The notes under the pieces: model-generated
Seen by the model: only the letters and a program-made list of their open reading frames with translations
Told to the model about the DNA's origin: nothing
The model's database searches: none
Program-made: the position numbers and the translations under genes
From: Streptomyces sp. 846.5
Lineage (GTDB): Bacteria > Actinomycetota > Actinomycetes > Streptomycetales > Streptomycetaceae
NCBI RefSeq assembly: GCF_004365705.1
Contig: NZ_SOBN01000003.1
Span: 1 to 64,000, forward strand
DNA: 64,000 nt
Reading direction: 5' to 3'
In this document: one piece after another, positions 35,156 to 44,625 of the stretch
Layout of the letters: each line of letters starts with the position of its first letter
Numbering within the stretch: the stretch's first letter is position 1

Positions 35156-38019
35156 GCCCCATGAGCCCCATGAGACCCGTGACCGCAGCATCCTTCCGTC
35201 TGCCCGGCCGCGGCCTGGTCGACCATGCCGCCGACCTGGAGTTCAGCTTCGACGGCCGGACGTACTCCGGCCATCCCGGCGACACCCTGGCCTCCGCGCT
35301 GCTCGCCAACGGCGTGCACCGGGTGGCTACCGGCCTCCGCACCGGGCGTCCGCGCGGCATCGTCTCGGCCGGCGTCGAGGAGCCCTCGGCGCTGGTGCAG
35401 ATCGAGGCGCCGTTCCCCGAGCCGATGCTCCAGGCCACGACGGTGGAGCTGTACGACGGGCTGGTCGCGCGCGGTCTGGCCGGACGCGGACGGCTCGCCC
35501 CCGAACCCGACCCGGCACGCTACGACGCCGTGCACGCCCACTGCGATCTGCTGGTCGTCGGCGCCGGCCCGGCCGGGCTGATGGCCGCACTGGCCGGAGC
35601 GCGGGACGGGTTGCGGGTGGTCCTGGTCGACGACCAGGCGCAGCCGGGCGGATCGCTGCTCGGCAGCGCGGAGACGCTGGACGGCCGACCGGGCCCGGAG
35701 TGGGCCGCAGGGGTCGTGGCCGAGCTGGCCGGGCTCCCCGATGTGAAGGTGCTCAGCCGGACCACGGCCTTCGGCTACTACGACGACGGCTTCGTCCTGG
35801 CCCTGGAGCGGCGTACCGACCATCTGGGGTTCGCGGCCCCGTCGGGGATGTCCCGGCAGCGGATCTGGCGGCTGCGGGCCCGGCAGATCGTCGTCGCCAC
35901 CGGGGCGCACGAGCGTCCGCTGGTGTTCGCGGACAACGACCGCCCGGGGATCATGCTGGCCGGTGCGGCGCGCACCTATCTGCACCGCTACGGCGTGCTG
36001 GCGGGGCGTCAGGTGGTGGTGTTCACCACCGACGACAGCGCCTACCGGGCGGCGCTCGACCTCGCCGACGCGGGTGCGACCGTCGCGGCCGTGGTCGACG
36101 CCCGCGCCCGGGTGCCCGAGGTGTGGGCGGAGGAGTGCGCCCGGCGCGGCATCGAGGTTCGCGCGGGCGAGGTGGTGACCGGGACCAGCGGATCGGAGCG
36201 GATCACCCGCGCGCACACCGCGCCGTACGCGGGCGGACGGCTCAACGGCCTGCGCCGGGGCGTCGACTGCGACCTGCTGCTGGTCTCCGGCGGCTGGAAC
36301 CCGGTGGCGCATCTGTACAGCCATGCGCGGGGCGCCCTCCGGTACGACCCGGCGCGCGGCGCCTTCCTGCCCGCCGGCGAGCTGCCGGGCATCCGGGTTG
36401 CCGGATCCGCCCGAGGGTGCGCCACGCTCGCGGAGTGCCTTGCGGACGGGGCGGGGGCCGAGGGTCAACTACCGCTTCCCGCAACCGAGACGATGCCCGA
36501 AGCCACCCCAGGACTGGTCCTCTGGTCGATCGCCGACCCGGCGGAACAGGACGGCGGCGAGCCACGCCCCCGCTTCGTCGACCTCCAGCGCGACGCCACC
36601 GTCGCCGACGTGCTCCGAGCCACCGGGGCCGGGCTGCGCTCGGTGGAGCACGTCAAGCGCTACACCACCATCGGCACCGCCCACGACCAGGGCCGTACCT
36701 CCGGCGTCATCGCCTCGGGCATCGTCGCCGAGGCGCTCGGGGTCGATGTCGCGTCGCTGGGTACCACCACCTTCCGTCCGCCCTACACGCCGGTGTCCTT
36801 TGCCGCACTGGCCGGACGGGATCGGGGCGCGCTCTTCGACCCGGTGCGGGTGACCCCGCTGCACTCCTGGCACACCGCCCACGGGGCGGAGTTCGAGAAC
36901 GTCGGCCAGTGGAAGCGCCCCTGGTACTTCCCGCGGCCGGGCGAGTCCATGGACGCGGCGGTGCTGCGCGAGTGCCGGGTGGCGCGCGAGTCCGTGGCGT
37001 TGATGGACGGCTCCACCCTCGGCAAGATCAACGTCCAGGGGCCGGACGCGGGCGAGTTCCTCGACCGCGTCTACACCAATCTGATGAGCACGCTGAAGCC
37101 GGGCGCGGCCCGCTACGGCGTGATGTGCGGCGTCGACGGCATGGTGCTGGACGACGGCACCGTCATCCGGGTGGCCGAGGAGGAGTTCCTGCTCACCACG
37201 ACCACCGGCAACGCCGCCAAGGTGCTGGACTGGATGGAGGAGTGGCTCCAGACCGAGTGGCCGGAGCTCAAGGTCTACCTCACCTCGGTCACCGACCACT
37301 GGGTGATCATCCCGCTGGTGGGCCCGCGCTCCCGAGCGGTGCTCGCCGCCGTCGCGCCGGACCTGGACGTCTCCAACGCCGCCTTCCCCTTCATGACCTG
37401 GCGCGATACGACGGTCGCCGGGGTGCCGGCCCGGGTGTGCCGGATCAGCTTCTCCGGCGAGCTGGCGTACGAGGTCAACGTCCGGGGCTGGGAGGGGCTG
37501 CGGGTCTGGGAGGCGCTGATCGCCGCCGGGGAGCCGTACGGCATCACCCCCTACGGCACCGAGACCATGCACGTCCTGCGCGCCGAGAAGGGCTACCCCA
37601 TCATCGGCCAGGACACCGACGGCACGGTCACCCCGCACGACCTCGGGCTGGGCTGGGCGGTCTCCAAGAAGAAGCCAGACTTCCTCGGCAAGCGCTCCTT
37701 CGCGCGGGCGGAGAACCTGCGGGCCGACCGCAAGCAGTTGGTCGGCCTGCTCCCGGAGGACCCGGACCTGCTGCTGCCCGAGGGCGCCCAACTCATCAGC
37801 GGCGAGACGGTTCCGGCTCCACCTGTCCCCATGCACGGCCATGTCACCTCCAGCTACCGAAGCGCGGCGCTCGGGCGCACCTTCGCCCTCGCCCTGGTCA
37901 AGGCGGGTCGCGAGCGCATCGGCGACACGATCTACGTCCCGCTGGAGGACGGCGTCCATGCGGTGCTGATCACCGACCCGGTGCTCTACGACAAGGAAGG
38001 AGCCCGCCGTGACGGCTGA
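35152..38019 (+). CDS. soxA: sarcosine oxidase alpha subunit
   Basis: A 955-residue subunit. The N-terminal 2Fe-2S-like fold (FDGRTYSGHPGDTLASALLA) precedes the NAD-binding domain (DLLVVGAGPAGLMAALAGA, VVATGAHERPLVFADNDRPG). The C-terminal half is a GcvT-like tetrahydrofolate domain (MDGSTLGKINVQGPDAGEFL, YGVMCGVDGMVLDDGTVIR, KGYPIIGQDTDGTVTPHDLG). It accepts the formaldehyde unit onto folate. The ATG overlaps soxD, and ATGAGCCCC is repeated at the start so an internal ATG is possible. The extreme N-terminus is shorter than in some homologues. Confidence 0.95.
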   Translation: MSPMSPMRPVTAASFRLPGRGLVDHAADLEFSFDGRTYSGHPGDTLASALLANGVHRVATGLRTGRPRGIVSAGVEEPSALVQIEAPFPEPMLQATTVELYDGLVARGLAGRGRLAPEPDPARYDAVHAHCDLLVVGAGPAGLMAALAGARDGLRVVLVDDQAQPGGSLLGSAETLDGRPGPEWAAGVVAELAGLPDVKVLSRTTAFGYYDDGFVLALERRTDHLGFAAPSGMSRQRIWRLRARQIVVATGAHERPLVFADNDRPGIMLAGAARTYLHRYGVLAGRQVVVFTTDDSAYRAALDLADAGATVAAVVDARARVPEVWAEECARRGIEVRAGEVVTGTSGSERITRAHTAPYAGGRLNGLRRGVDCDLLLVSGGWNPVAHLYSHARGALRYDPARGAFLPAGELPGIRVAGSARGCATLAECLADGAGAEGQLPLPATETMPEATPGLVLWSIADPAEQDGGEPRPRFVDLQRDATVADVLRATGAGLRSVEHVKRYTTIGTAHDQGRTSGVIASGIVAEALGVDVASLGTTTFRPPYTPVSFAALAGRDRGALFDPVRVTPLHSWHTAHGAEFENVGQWKRPWYFPRPGESMDAAVLRECRVARESVALMDGSTLGKINVQGPDAGEFLDRVYTNLMSTLKPGAARYGVMCGVDGMVLDDGTVIRVAEEEFLLTTTTGNAAKVLDWMEEWLQTEWPELKVYLTSVTDHWVIIPLVGPRSRAVLAAVAPDLDVSNAAFPFMTWRDTTVAGVPARVCRISFSGELAYEVNVRGWEGLRVWEALIAAGEPYGITPYGTETMHVLRAEKGYPIIGQDTDGTVTPHDLGLGWAVSKKKPDFLGKRSFARAENLRADRKQLVGLLPEDPDLLLPEGAQLISGETVPAPPVPMHGHVTSSYRSAALGRTFALALVKAGRERIGDTIYVPLEDGVHAVLITDPVLYDKEGARRDG

Positions 38020-38524
38020 CGCAGTTCCGCGCCTCACCCAGCTCTCCCTACGCCTCGACCCGTTCGGACCGACTGCCGCCACCGTGGCCAAGGCCCTCGA
38101 CGGCGAACTCCCGACGACACCGTGCACCTTTCGTACGGCGGGCGCAGTCGACATGCTCTGGCTGGGCCCCGACGAATGGCTGCTGGTCGCGCCGGCGGAG
38201 GCGGCGGGCGAGCTGGAACCCCTGCTCCGGGAGGCAGTCGGTGGCGATACGGCCGATTTCGCCACCCTCACCGACGTCTCCGCCCAGCGCACCGCCTTCG
38301 ACCTCACCGGCCCGAACGTCCGCGACGTCCTCGCCCAGGGCTGCGCCATCGACCTGCACCCGAGCGCCAGCCCGACCGGCACCTGCGTCCAGACCCTGCT
38401 GGCACAGACCGGCGTGATCCTGCAGGTCCACGACGCCTCCGCGCCAGCGGTACGCCTGCTGGTCCGTTCCTCCTACGCCCCGTACCTGTCGGCCTGGCTC
38501 GCCGACGCAGCGGCGGGGCTCTGA
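38009..38524 (+). CDS. soxG: sarcosine oxidase gamma subunit
   Basis: A 171-residue small subunit. LWLGPDEWLLVAPAEAAGEL and DVSAQRTAFDLTGPNVRDVL are the hallmark SoxG/GcvT-like motifs. The GTG at 38009 lies inside the last codons of soxA (11-base overlap), with AAGGAGCCC just upstream. It is the last gene of the operon, followed by a perfect terminator. No downstream formyl-THF or serine genes follow, as they do in some soxBDAG operons. Confidence 0.93.
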   Translation: MTADAVPRLTQLSLRLDPFGPTAATVAKALDGELPTTPCTFRTAGAVDMLWLGPDEWLLVAPAEAAGELEPLLREAVGGDTADFATLTDVSAQRTAFDLTGPNVRDVLAQGCAIDLHPSASPTGTCVQTLLAQTGVILQVHDASAPAVRLLVRSSYAPYLSAWLADAAAGL

Positions 38525-38526
38525 CG

Positions 38527-38566
38527 TCGAAGGCCCGGCGGCGCCCATGCGCCGCCGGGCCTTCGA
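38527..38566. terminator. perfect 18-base hairpin terminator after soxG
   Basis: Arms 38527-38544 and 38549-38566 are exact complements around a CCAT loop, between soxG and the convergent ABC exporter gene. It can act on both strands. Confidence 0.88.
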
Positions 38567-38587
38567 GACAGCACTACTGACGCCCGG

Positions 38588-40570
38588 TCAGTCCACTTCC
38601 GCCACTGCCTGCGAGAACTGCGCCGCGTAGAGCCGCGCATACGCGCCCTCTGCGGCCAGCAGCTCGCTGTGGCTGCCCTGTTCGACGATCGCGCCGTTCT
38701 CCATCACCAGGATGGTGTCCGCGTCGCGGATGGTGGAGAGGCGGTGGGCGATGACGAAGGCCGTGCGGCCGCTGCGCAGGGTGGCCATGGCGCGCTGGAT
38801 GAGTACCTCGGTGCGGGTGTCGACCGAGCTGGTGGCCTCGTCCAGGACCAGGATGGACGGCTCCGCCAGGAACGCCCTGGCGATGGTGATCAGCTGCTTC
38901 TCGCCCGCGCTGACGCCGGTCCCCTCGTCGTCGATGACGGTGTCGTATCCGTCCGGGAGGGTGCGGACGAAGCGGTCGACGTGGGCCGCCTTGGCCGCGT
39001 TGACGACCTCCTCGCGGGTGGCCCCCGCGCGGCCGTAGGCGATGTTCTCGGCGATGGTGCCGCCGAAGAGCCAGGTGTCCTGGAGCACCATGCCGATGTT
39101 GGCGCGCAGCTCCTCGCGGTCCATCCGGGCCACGTCCACCCCGTCCAGGGTGATCCGGCCGCCGGTGACCTCGTAGAACCGCATCAGCAGGTTCACCAGG
39201 GTGGTCTTGCCGGCGCCGGTGGGGCCGACGATGGCGACGGTGTGGCCGGGTTCGGCGGTCAGCGAGAGGTCCTCGATCAGCGGCTTGTCCGCCTGGTAGC
39301 GGAAGGCCACGTTCTCGAAGGCGACCTCGCCGCGGAGCTCGGTCGGGCGCAGCGGCTCGACCGGCTCGGGGTCCTGCTCCTTGGCGTCCAGGAGTTCGAA
39401 GACCCGTTCGGCGGAGGCGACACCGGACTGGACCAGGTTGGACATGCTCGCCACCTGGGTCAGCGGCTGGCTGAACTGCCGGGAGTACTGGATGAACGCC
39501 TGGACGTCGCCGATGGACAGCGCGCCGGAGGCGACCCGCAGGCCGCCGACGACGGCGACCAGGACGTAGTTGATGTTGCCGATGAACATCATGCAGGGCT
39601 GGATCAGGCCGGAGATGAACTGCGCCTTGAAGCTGGAGGCGTAGAGCTTCTCGTTCTGCTCCCTGAAGATCTCCGCGGACTCCTCCTGCCGGCCGAAGAC
39701 CTTGACCAGCGCGTGCCCGCTGTACATCTCCTCGATGTGGGCGTTGAGCTTGCCGGTGGTCTTCCACTGGGCCACGAACTGGGGCTGGGCCCTCTTGCCG
39801 ACCCTGGCGGCGACGACGACCGAGGCCGGGACGCTGATCAGGGCGATCAGGGCGAGCAGCCAGGAGATGTAGAACATCATCGTCAGCACGCCGATGATGG
39901 TCAGCAGTGAGGTGACGATCTGACTGAGCGTCTGCTGCAGGGTCTGGCTGATGTTGTCGATGTCGTTGGTGACCCGGCTCAGCACCTCGCCGCGCGGCTG
40001 CTGGTCGAAGTAGCTGAGCGGCAGTCGGCCGATCTTCTCCTCGACGTCGCGGCGCAGCCGCTTCACGGCGCGCTGCAGGGCCCGGTTGGCCAGCCGGGCC
40101 TGGATGATGCCGCAGATGCCGGCGACGACGTAGATGGCGAGCACCCACAGCAGCACCGTGCCGACGGCGTGGAAGTCGATGCCGCGGCCGGGGTGGATGT
40201 TCATCGAGGCCAGCAGGTCGGCCTGCTTGGTCTCGCCCTTGGCGCGCAGCCCCGCGACGACCTGCGCCTGGCTGCTGGTCGCCGGGATCTGCTTGCCGAA
40301 GACGCCGGCCAGGATCAGGTCGGTGGCGTGCCCGAGGATCTTCGGGCCGGTCACCGACAGGGTGACGCTGACGGCTGCCAGGGCCAGCACGGCGGTGATC
40401 AGATGCCGCTCGGGGCGCAGCAGCGAGAGCACGCGCTTGCCGGAGGCCTTGAAGTGCATGGACTTCTCGACGGGCGCGCCGCCCATGAAGCGTCCCGGGC
40501 CCGGCAGGGGGGCGGGGCCGCGGCGCTTGGCCGCTGCCGCTTCCTCGGAAGCCTGTTCGGAGTCGCTCAT
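38588..40570 (-). CDS. ABC exporter half-transporter with intact ATP site
   Basis: A 660-residue type IV exporter half. A basic N-terminal tail is followed by six transmembrane helices with an unusually long first extracellular loop, then an ATPase domain. Its Walker A is VGPTGAGKTTLVNLL, the signature VSAGEKQLITIARAF (noncanonical, SAGEK for SGGQR), Walker B SILVLDEATSSVD with catalytic Glu, and the switch His in FVIAHRLSTIRDAD. The start overlaps the end of the partner gene by ATGA. With that partner it forms a heterodimeric drug or peptide exporter. Confidence 0.94.
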   Translation of the reverse strand: MSDSEQASEEAAAAKRRGPAPLPGPGRFMGGAPVEKSMHFKASGKRVLSLLRPERHLITAVLALAAVSVTLSVTGPKILGHATDLILAGVFGKQIPATSSQAQVVAGLRAKGETKQADLLASMNIHPGRGIDFHAVGTVLLWVLAIYVVAGICGIIQARLANRALQRAVKRLRRDVEEKIGRLPLSYFDQQPRGEVLSRVTNDIDNISQTLQQTLSQIVTSLLTIIGVLTMMFYISWLLALIALISVPASVVVAARVGKRAQPQFVAQWKTTGKLNAHIEEMYSGHALVKVFGRQEESAEIFREQNEKLYASSFKAQFISGLIQPCMMFIGNINYVLVAVVGGLRVASGALSIGDVQAFIQYSRQFSQPLTQVASMSNLVQSGVASAERVFELLDAKEQDPEPVEPLRPTELRGEVAFENVAFRYQADKPLIEDLSLTAEPGHTVAIVGPTGAGKTTLVNLLMRFYEVTGGRITLDGVDVARMDREELRANIGMVLQDTWLFGGTIAENIAYGRAGATREEVVNAAKAAHVDRFVRTLPDGYDTVIDDEGTGVSAGEKQLITIARAFLAEPSILVLDEATSSVDTRTEVLIQRAMATLRSGRTAFVIAHRLSTIRDADTILVMENGAIVEQGSHSELLAAEGAYARLYAAQFSQAVAEVD

Positions 40571-42300
40571 GCCGCCTCCTCCTCGGTGAGCTGGGAGAGG
40601 ACGATCTCGCGGTAGGTCTCGTTGCTGTCCATCAGCTCGCGGTGGGTGCCGGTGCCGACGACCTGGCCCTCGTCGAGGACGATGATGCGGTCGGCGTCAC
40701 GGATGGTGGAGACGCGCTGGGCGACGATGACGACGGTGGCGTCGGCGGTCTCGTGGGCGAGAGCGGCGCGCAGCCGGGCGTCGGTGGCGTAGTCCAGGGC
40801 GGAGAAGGAGTCGTCGAAGAGGTAGATCTCCGGGCGGCGGACCAGTACCCGGGCGATGGCCAGGCGCTGGCGCTGCCCGCCGGAGACATTGGTGCCGCCC
40901 TGCGCGATCGGCGCGTCCAGGCCCTCGGGGAGTGCCTCGACGAAGTCCCTGGCCTGCGCGGTCTCCAGCGCGGCCCAGAGGTCCTCGTCGGTGGCGTCGG
41001 GGTTGCCGTAGCGGAGGTTGGTGGCGACGGTGCCGGTGAAGAGGTACGGCTTCTGCGGGACCAGGCCGACGGTCTTCGCCAGCAGCGCCGGATCCAGGTC
41101 GCGGACGTCCACGCCGTCCACCAGCACGCTGCCGTCGGTGGCGTCGGAGAGCCGGGGGATCAGGGTGAGCAGCGTGGTCTTGCCGCTGCCGGTGCTGCCG
41201 ATCACGGCGGTGATCTCGCCGGGCCGGGCGCTGAGGCTGACATGGCGCAGCACCGCCGACTCGGCGCCGGGGTAGCGGAACTCGGCGTCCCGCAGCTCCA
41301 GGAAGCCGGCCCGGCGCAGTTCGCGGACCGGGGCGAGCGGGGGCAGCACGGTGGTCTCGGTGTCCAGGACCTCCTCGATGCGCTCGGCGCAGACCTCGGC
41401 ACGCGGGACCATCATGAACATGAAGGTCGCCATCATCACCGACATCAGGATCTGCATCAGATAGCTGAGGAAGGCGGTGAGGGCGCCGATCTGCATCCCG
41501 CCGCTGTCGATGCGGTGCGCGCCGAACCACATCACGGCGACGCTGGAGATGTTGACCACCATCATGACCATGGGGAACATCAGCGCCAGCAGCTTGCCGA
41601 CGTGGACCGCGGTCTCGGTGAGGTCGGCGTTGGCCTCCTCGAAGCGTTCGCGCTCGTGGTCGTCCTTGACGAAGGCGCGGATCACCCGGAGGCCGGTGAT
41701 CTGCTCGCGCAGGATCCGGTTCACCGAGTCGATCTTGACCTGCATGGCGCGGAACAGCGGCCGCAGCCGCGTGACGATCAGCGCGATGATCACCCCGAGG
41801 ATCGGCACGATGGCGACCAGCAGCGAGGACAGCGGGACGTCCTGGTTGAGCGCCAGGATGATGCCGCCGATGCACATGATGGGCGCGGAGACCATCAGCG
41901 TGAAGGTCATCAGCACCAGCATCTGCACCTGCTGGACGTCGTTGGTGCTGCGGGTGATCAGCGAGGGCGCCCCGAAGCCGCCGACCTCGCGGGCGGAGAA
42001 GGACTGCACCCGGTCGAAGATCGAGGCCCGGATGTCCCGGCCGAGAGCCATGGCGGTGCGGGCCCCGAAGTACACCGCGCCGATGGCGCAGACGACCTGG
42101 GCCACCGTCACGCCCAGCATGATCCCGCCGGTCTGCAGGATGTAGGTGGTGTCGCCCTTGATCACGCCTTGGTCGATGATGTCGGCGTTCAGGGTGGGCA
42201 GGTAGAGGGTGGCGATGGTCTGGATCAGCTGCAGCAGCACCAGCACGCCCATGGGCCTGGTGTAGGGACCCAGATGGGTCCGCAGGAGTCGGATCAGCAC
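40567..42300 (-). CDS. ABC exporter half-transporter with degenerate ATP site
   Basis: A 577-residue half-transporter with six transmembrane helices (VLVLLQLIQTIATLYLPTL near the start) and an ATPase domain. Walker A is IGSTGSGKTTLLTL and the signature is the canonical NVSGGQRQRLAIARVL. Walker B reads EIYLFDDSFSALD, so the catalytic Glu is Asp. The switch region is VVIVAQRVSTIRDAD, so the H-loop His is Gln. This asymmetry is a known feature of heterodimeric exporters such as TM287/288 and TmrAB. It is the first gene of the pair, preceded by an operator-bearing promoter. Confidence 0.94.
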   Translation of the reverse strand: MLIRLLRTHLGPYTRPMGVLVLLQLIQTIATLYLPTLNADIIDQGVIKGDTTYILQTGGIMLGVTVAQVVCAIGAVYFGARTAMALGRDIRASIFDRVQSFSAREVGGFGAPSLITRSTNDVQQVQMLVLMTFTLMVSAPIMCIGGIILALNQDVPLSSLLVAIVPILGVIIALIVTRLRPLFRAMQVKIDSVNRILREQITGLRVIRAFVKDDHERERFEEANADLTETAVHVGKLLALMFPMVMMVVNISSVAVMWFGAHRIDSGGMQIGALTAFLSYLMQILMSVMMATFMFMMVPRAEVCAERIEEVLDTETTVLPPLAPVRELRRAGFLELRDAEFRYPGAESAVLRHVSLSARPGEITAVIGSTGSGKTTLLTLIPRLSDATDGSVLVDGVDVRDLDPALLAKTVGLVPQKPYLFTGTVATNLRYGNPDATDEDLWAALETAQARDFVEALPEGLDAPIAQGGTNVSGGQRQRLAIARVLVRRPEIYLFDDSFSALDYATDARLRAALAHETADATVVIVAQRVSTIRDADRIIVLDEGQVVGTGTHRELMDSNETYREIVLSQLTEEEAA

Positions 42301-42460
42301 GCGAGTCTCTCAGGACGGGAGCGGGAGGGGTGGCGGTGGGCCATCGCCCGAAGGGGTGACGGCGTTACAGGGAGAGCGGTTACAGGCAGAGCATAGACAC
42401 TATCTGCGTACGCCGTACCCGGTTTTTCCGCTGCGGGCAGGGCATCGCTTCAGGATCGTC

Positions 42461-42495
42461 ATCCTAGGTTCCTTACTTGTCGACCGGCAAGCAAG
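42461..42495 (-). promoter_or_regulatory. promoter and inverted repeat upstream of the ABC exporter operon
   Basis: On the minus strand TTGCCG and TAGGAT (42466-42461) are 18 bases apart. CTTACTTG (42472-42479) and CAAGCAAG (42488-42495) form an inverted repeat with one mismatch and an eight-base centre, lying over the spacer and -35 box. Such sites suit a TetR or MarR repressor, but no such gene is adjacent. Confidence 0.5.
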
Positions 42496-42643
42496 TTTGC
42501 CCCTGGCTGAACCGCAGGTCGGCCCGTCGTATGCGTTCCCCCCTTACGTACAGGTCCGGAACGTCCTACTCTGATCGTTGCCCGCTAGTTACTCGTGAGT
42601 TAACTACTGTTTCGGCCCGGCCGCAGGGCCCTCGGAGGTAGCC
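42496..42643. other. upstream region of the acyl-CoA ligase gene
   Basis: Together with 42301-42495 this makes a 343-base gap between divergent genes. It is less GC-rich than the genes around it. ACTCGTGAGTTAACTACTG (42590-42608) holds an imperfect inverted repeat around ACTCGTGAGT that could control the ligase gene. No gene is supported. Confidence 0.35.
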
Positions 42644-44587
42644 GTGAGCCCCACCCCCACTCCCGCCCCCACCGCAGTGACCCCGCAAGCGACATCGCTG
42701 ATCGACAACCGCCCCGACTCGGTGGCCCAGCTGTTCCTGTCCCGGGTGGCGGAGACCCCCGACCGGGTCGCCTACCGCTACCCGGTGCCGGTGGACGAGC
42801 ACGCGGCCGACGGCGCGCCCGGTGCGGAGCAGTGGCGCACGATGACCTGGGGCCAGGCCGCCGAGCAGGTCACCACCATCGCCGGCGGCCTGATGGCGCT
42901 GGGGATCCGCCCCGAGGAGCGGGTCGCGATCTCCTGTTCGACCAGGATCGAGTGGATCCTCGCCGACCTCGGCGTGATGTGCGCCGGCGCGGCCGTCACC
43001 GCGGTCTACCCCAGCACCAACGCGGACGAGACCGCCTACATCCTGGCGGACTCCGGCAGCCGTGCGGTCATCGCCGAGGACGGCGTCCAGCTCGCCAAGA
43101 TCCTCGGGGTGAGCGGGCAACTGCCCGAGCTCAGGTACATCGTCACCATCGACGGCAGCAGGCCGGACGAGTCGCAGCCGGCGCCGGCGGGCATCGGGGT
43201 GCTGACCCTGGCCGAGCTGGAGGAGCGCGGGGCCGCCCACCTCAAGGAGCACCCGGAGGCGGTCACCTCCACCGTCGCGGCCATCGACCGCGAACAGCTG
43301 GCCACCCTGATCTACACCTCGGGCACCACCGGCCGCCCCAAGGGCGTGCGGCTGGTCCACGACTGCTGGTCGTACCAGGCGGCGGCCCAGTCCTGCACCG
43401 GGCTGCTCACCGCCGACGACGTCCAGTACCTGTGGCTGCCGCTGTCGCACGTCTTCGGCAAGACGCTCACCTCCGGCCACATCCAGCTGGGCTCGGTCAC
43501 CGCGGTGGACGGCCGGGTGGACCGGATCATCCACAACCTGCCGGTGGTCCAGCCCACCTACATGGCCTCGGCGCCGCGGGTGTTCGAGAAGGTCTACAAC
43601 GGCATCGCCGGCCGGGCCCGGGCCGAGGGCGGCGCCAAGTACAAGATCTTCCTCTGGGCCGCCAAGGTGGCCCGCGACTACGCCCGCACTGGGCAGGAGA
43701 CCCTGATCGCCACCGGCACCCGCTCGGTCCCGCTCGGACTGAAGCTGCAGCACGCCGTCGCCGACAAGCTGGTCTACGCCAAGATCCGCCAGGCCTTCGG
43801 CGGACGGATGCGGGCCTGCGTCTCCGGCAGCGCCGCGCTGGCCCCCGAGATCGGCTACTTCTTCTCCGGCGCCGGCGTGCACATCCTGGAGGGCTACGGC
43901 CTCACCGAGTCCAGCGCCGGATCGACGGTCAACCCCGGCGAGGACTACCGGATCGGCACCGTGGGCACCCCCCTCCCGGGCACCGAGGTGCGGATCGCCG
44001 AGGACGGCGAGGTGCTGCTGCGCGGACCGGGCGTGATGCGCGGCTACCACAACCAGCCGGAGAAGACCGCCGAGGTGCTGGAGAGCGACGGCTGGTTCCA
44101 CACCGGTGACATCGGCGAGATCGACAAGGACGGCTTCGTCAGGATCACCGACCGCAAGAAGGACATGTTCAAGACCTCCGGCGGCAAGTACGTGGCCCCC
44201 AGCGAGGTCGAGGGCAAGTTCAAGGCGGTCTGCCCGTTCGTCAGCAACATCCTGGTCATCGGCAACGGCCGCAACTACTGCACGGCGCTGATCACCCTGG
44301 ACGAGCCGGTCATCATGCAGTGGGCCGGGGCCCACGGCATGACCGGGAAGTCCTACGCCGAGGTCTGCTCGTCGCCGCAGGTGCACGAGCTGATCGACGG
44401 CTTCGTCCAGCGCCTCAACGGCGACCTGCAGCGCTGGCAGACCGTCAAGAAGTTCACCGTGCTGCCCCGGGACCTCGACATCGAGCACGGCGAGCTCACG
44501 CCCAGCCTCAAGGTCAAGCGCCCGGTGGTGGAGCGGGAGAACGCCGACGCCATCGCGAAGATGTACGAGGGCGCCAACGAGGCCTGA
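42644..44587 (+). CDS. long-chain fatty acid-CoA ligase (FadD15-like)
   Basis: A 647-residue AMP-forming acyl-CoA synthetase. A3-type motif LIYTSGTTGRPKGVRL, A5 EGYGLTESSAGSTVNPG, A8 DGWFHTGDIGEIDKDGFVRI and ITDRKKDMFKTSGGKYVAPS are all present. The length and NADETAYILADSGSRAVIAE fit the FadD15 group. It activates long-chain fatty acids in the cytoplasm. GGAGG lies a few bases before the GTG at 42644. It is divergent from the ABC exporter operon. Confidence 0.95.
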   Translation: MSPTPTPAPTAVTPQATSLIDNRPDSVAQLFLSRVAETPDRVAYRYPVPVDEHAADGAPGAEQWRTMTWGQAAEQVTTIAGGLMALGIRPEERVAISCSTRIEWILADLGVMCAGAAVTAVYPSTNADETAYILADSGSRAVIAEDGVQLAKILGVSGQLPELRYIVTIDGSRPDESQPAPAGIGVLTLAELEERGAAHLKEHPEAVTSTVAAIDREQLATLIYTSGTTGRPKGVRLVHDCWSYQAAAQSCTGLLTADDVQYLWLPLSHVFGKTLTSGHIQLGSVTAVDGRVDRIIHNLPVVQPTYMASAPRVFEKVYNGIAGRARAEGGAKYKIFLWAAKVARDYARTGQETLIATGTRSVPLGLKLQHAVADKLVYAKIRQAFGGRMRACVSGSAALAPEIGYFFSGAGVHILEGYGLTESSAGSTVNPGEDYRIGTVGTPLPGTEVRIAEDGEVLLRGPGVMRGYHNQPEKTAEVLESDGWFHTGDIGEIDKDGFVRITDRKKDMFKTSGGKYVAPSEVEGKFKAVCPFVSNILVIGNGRNYCTALITLDEPVIMQWAGAHGMTGKSYAEVCSSPQVHELIDGFVQRLNGDLQRWQTVKKFTVLPRDLDIEHGELTPSLKVKRPVVERENADAIAKMYEGANEA

Positions 44588-44625
44588 CGGCCGGTCCGTT
44601 CAGCACGGCCGGCCGTTCAGCACGG

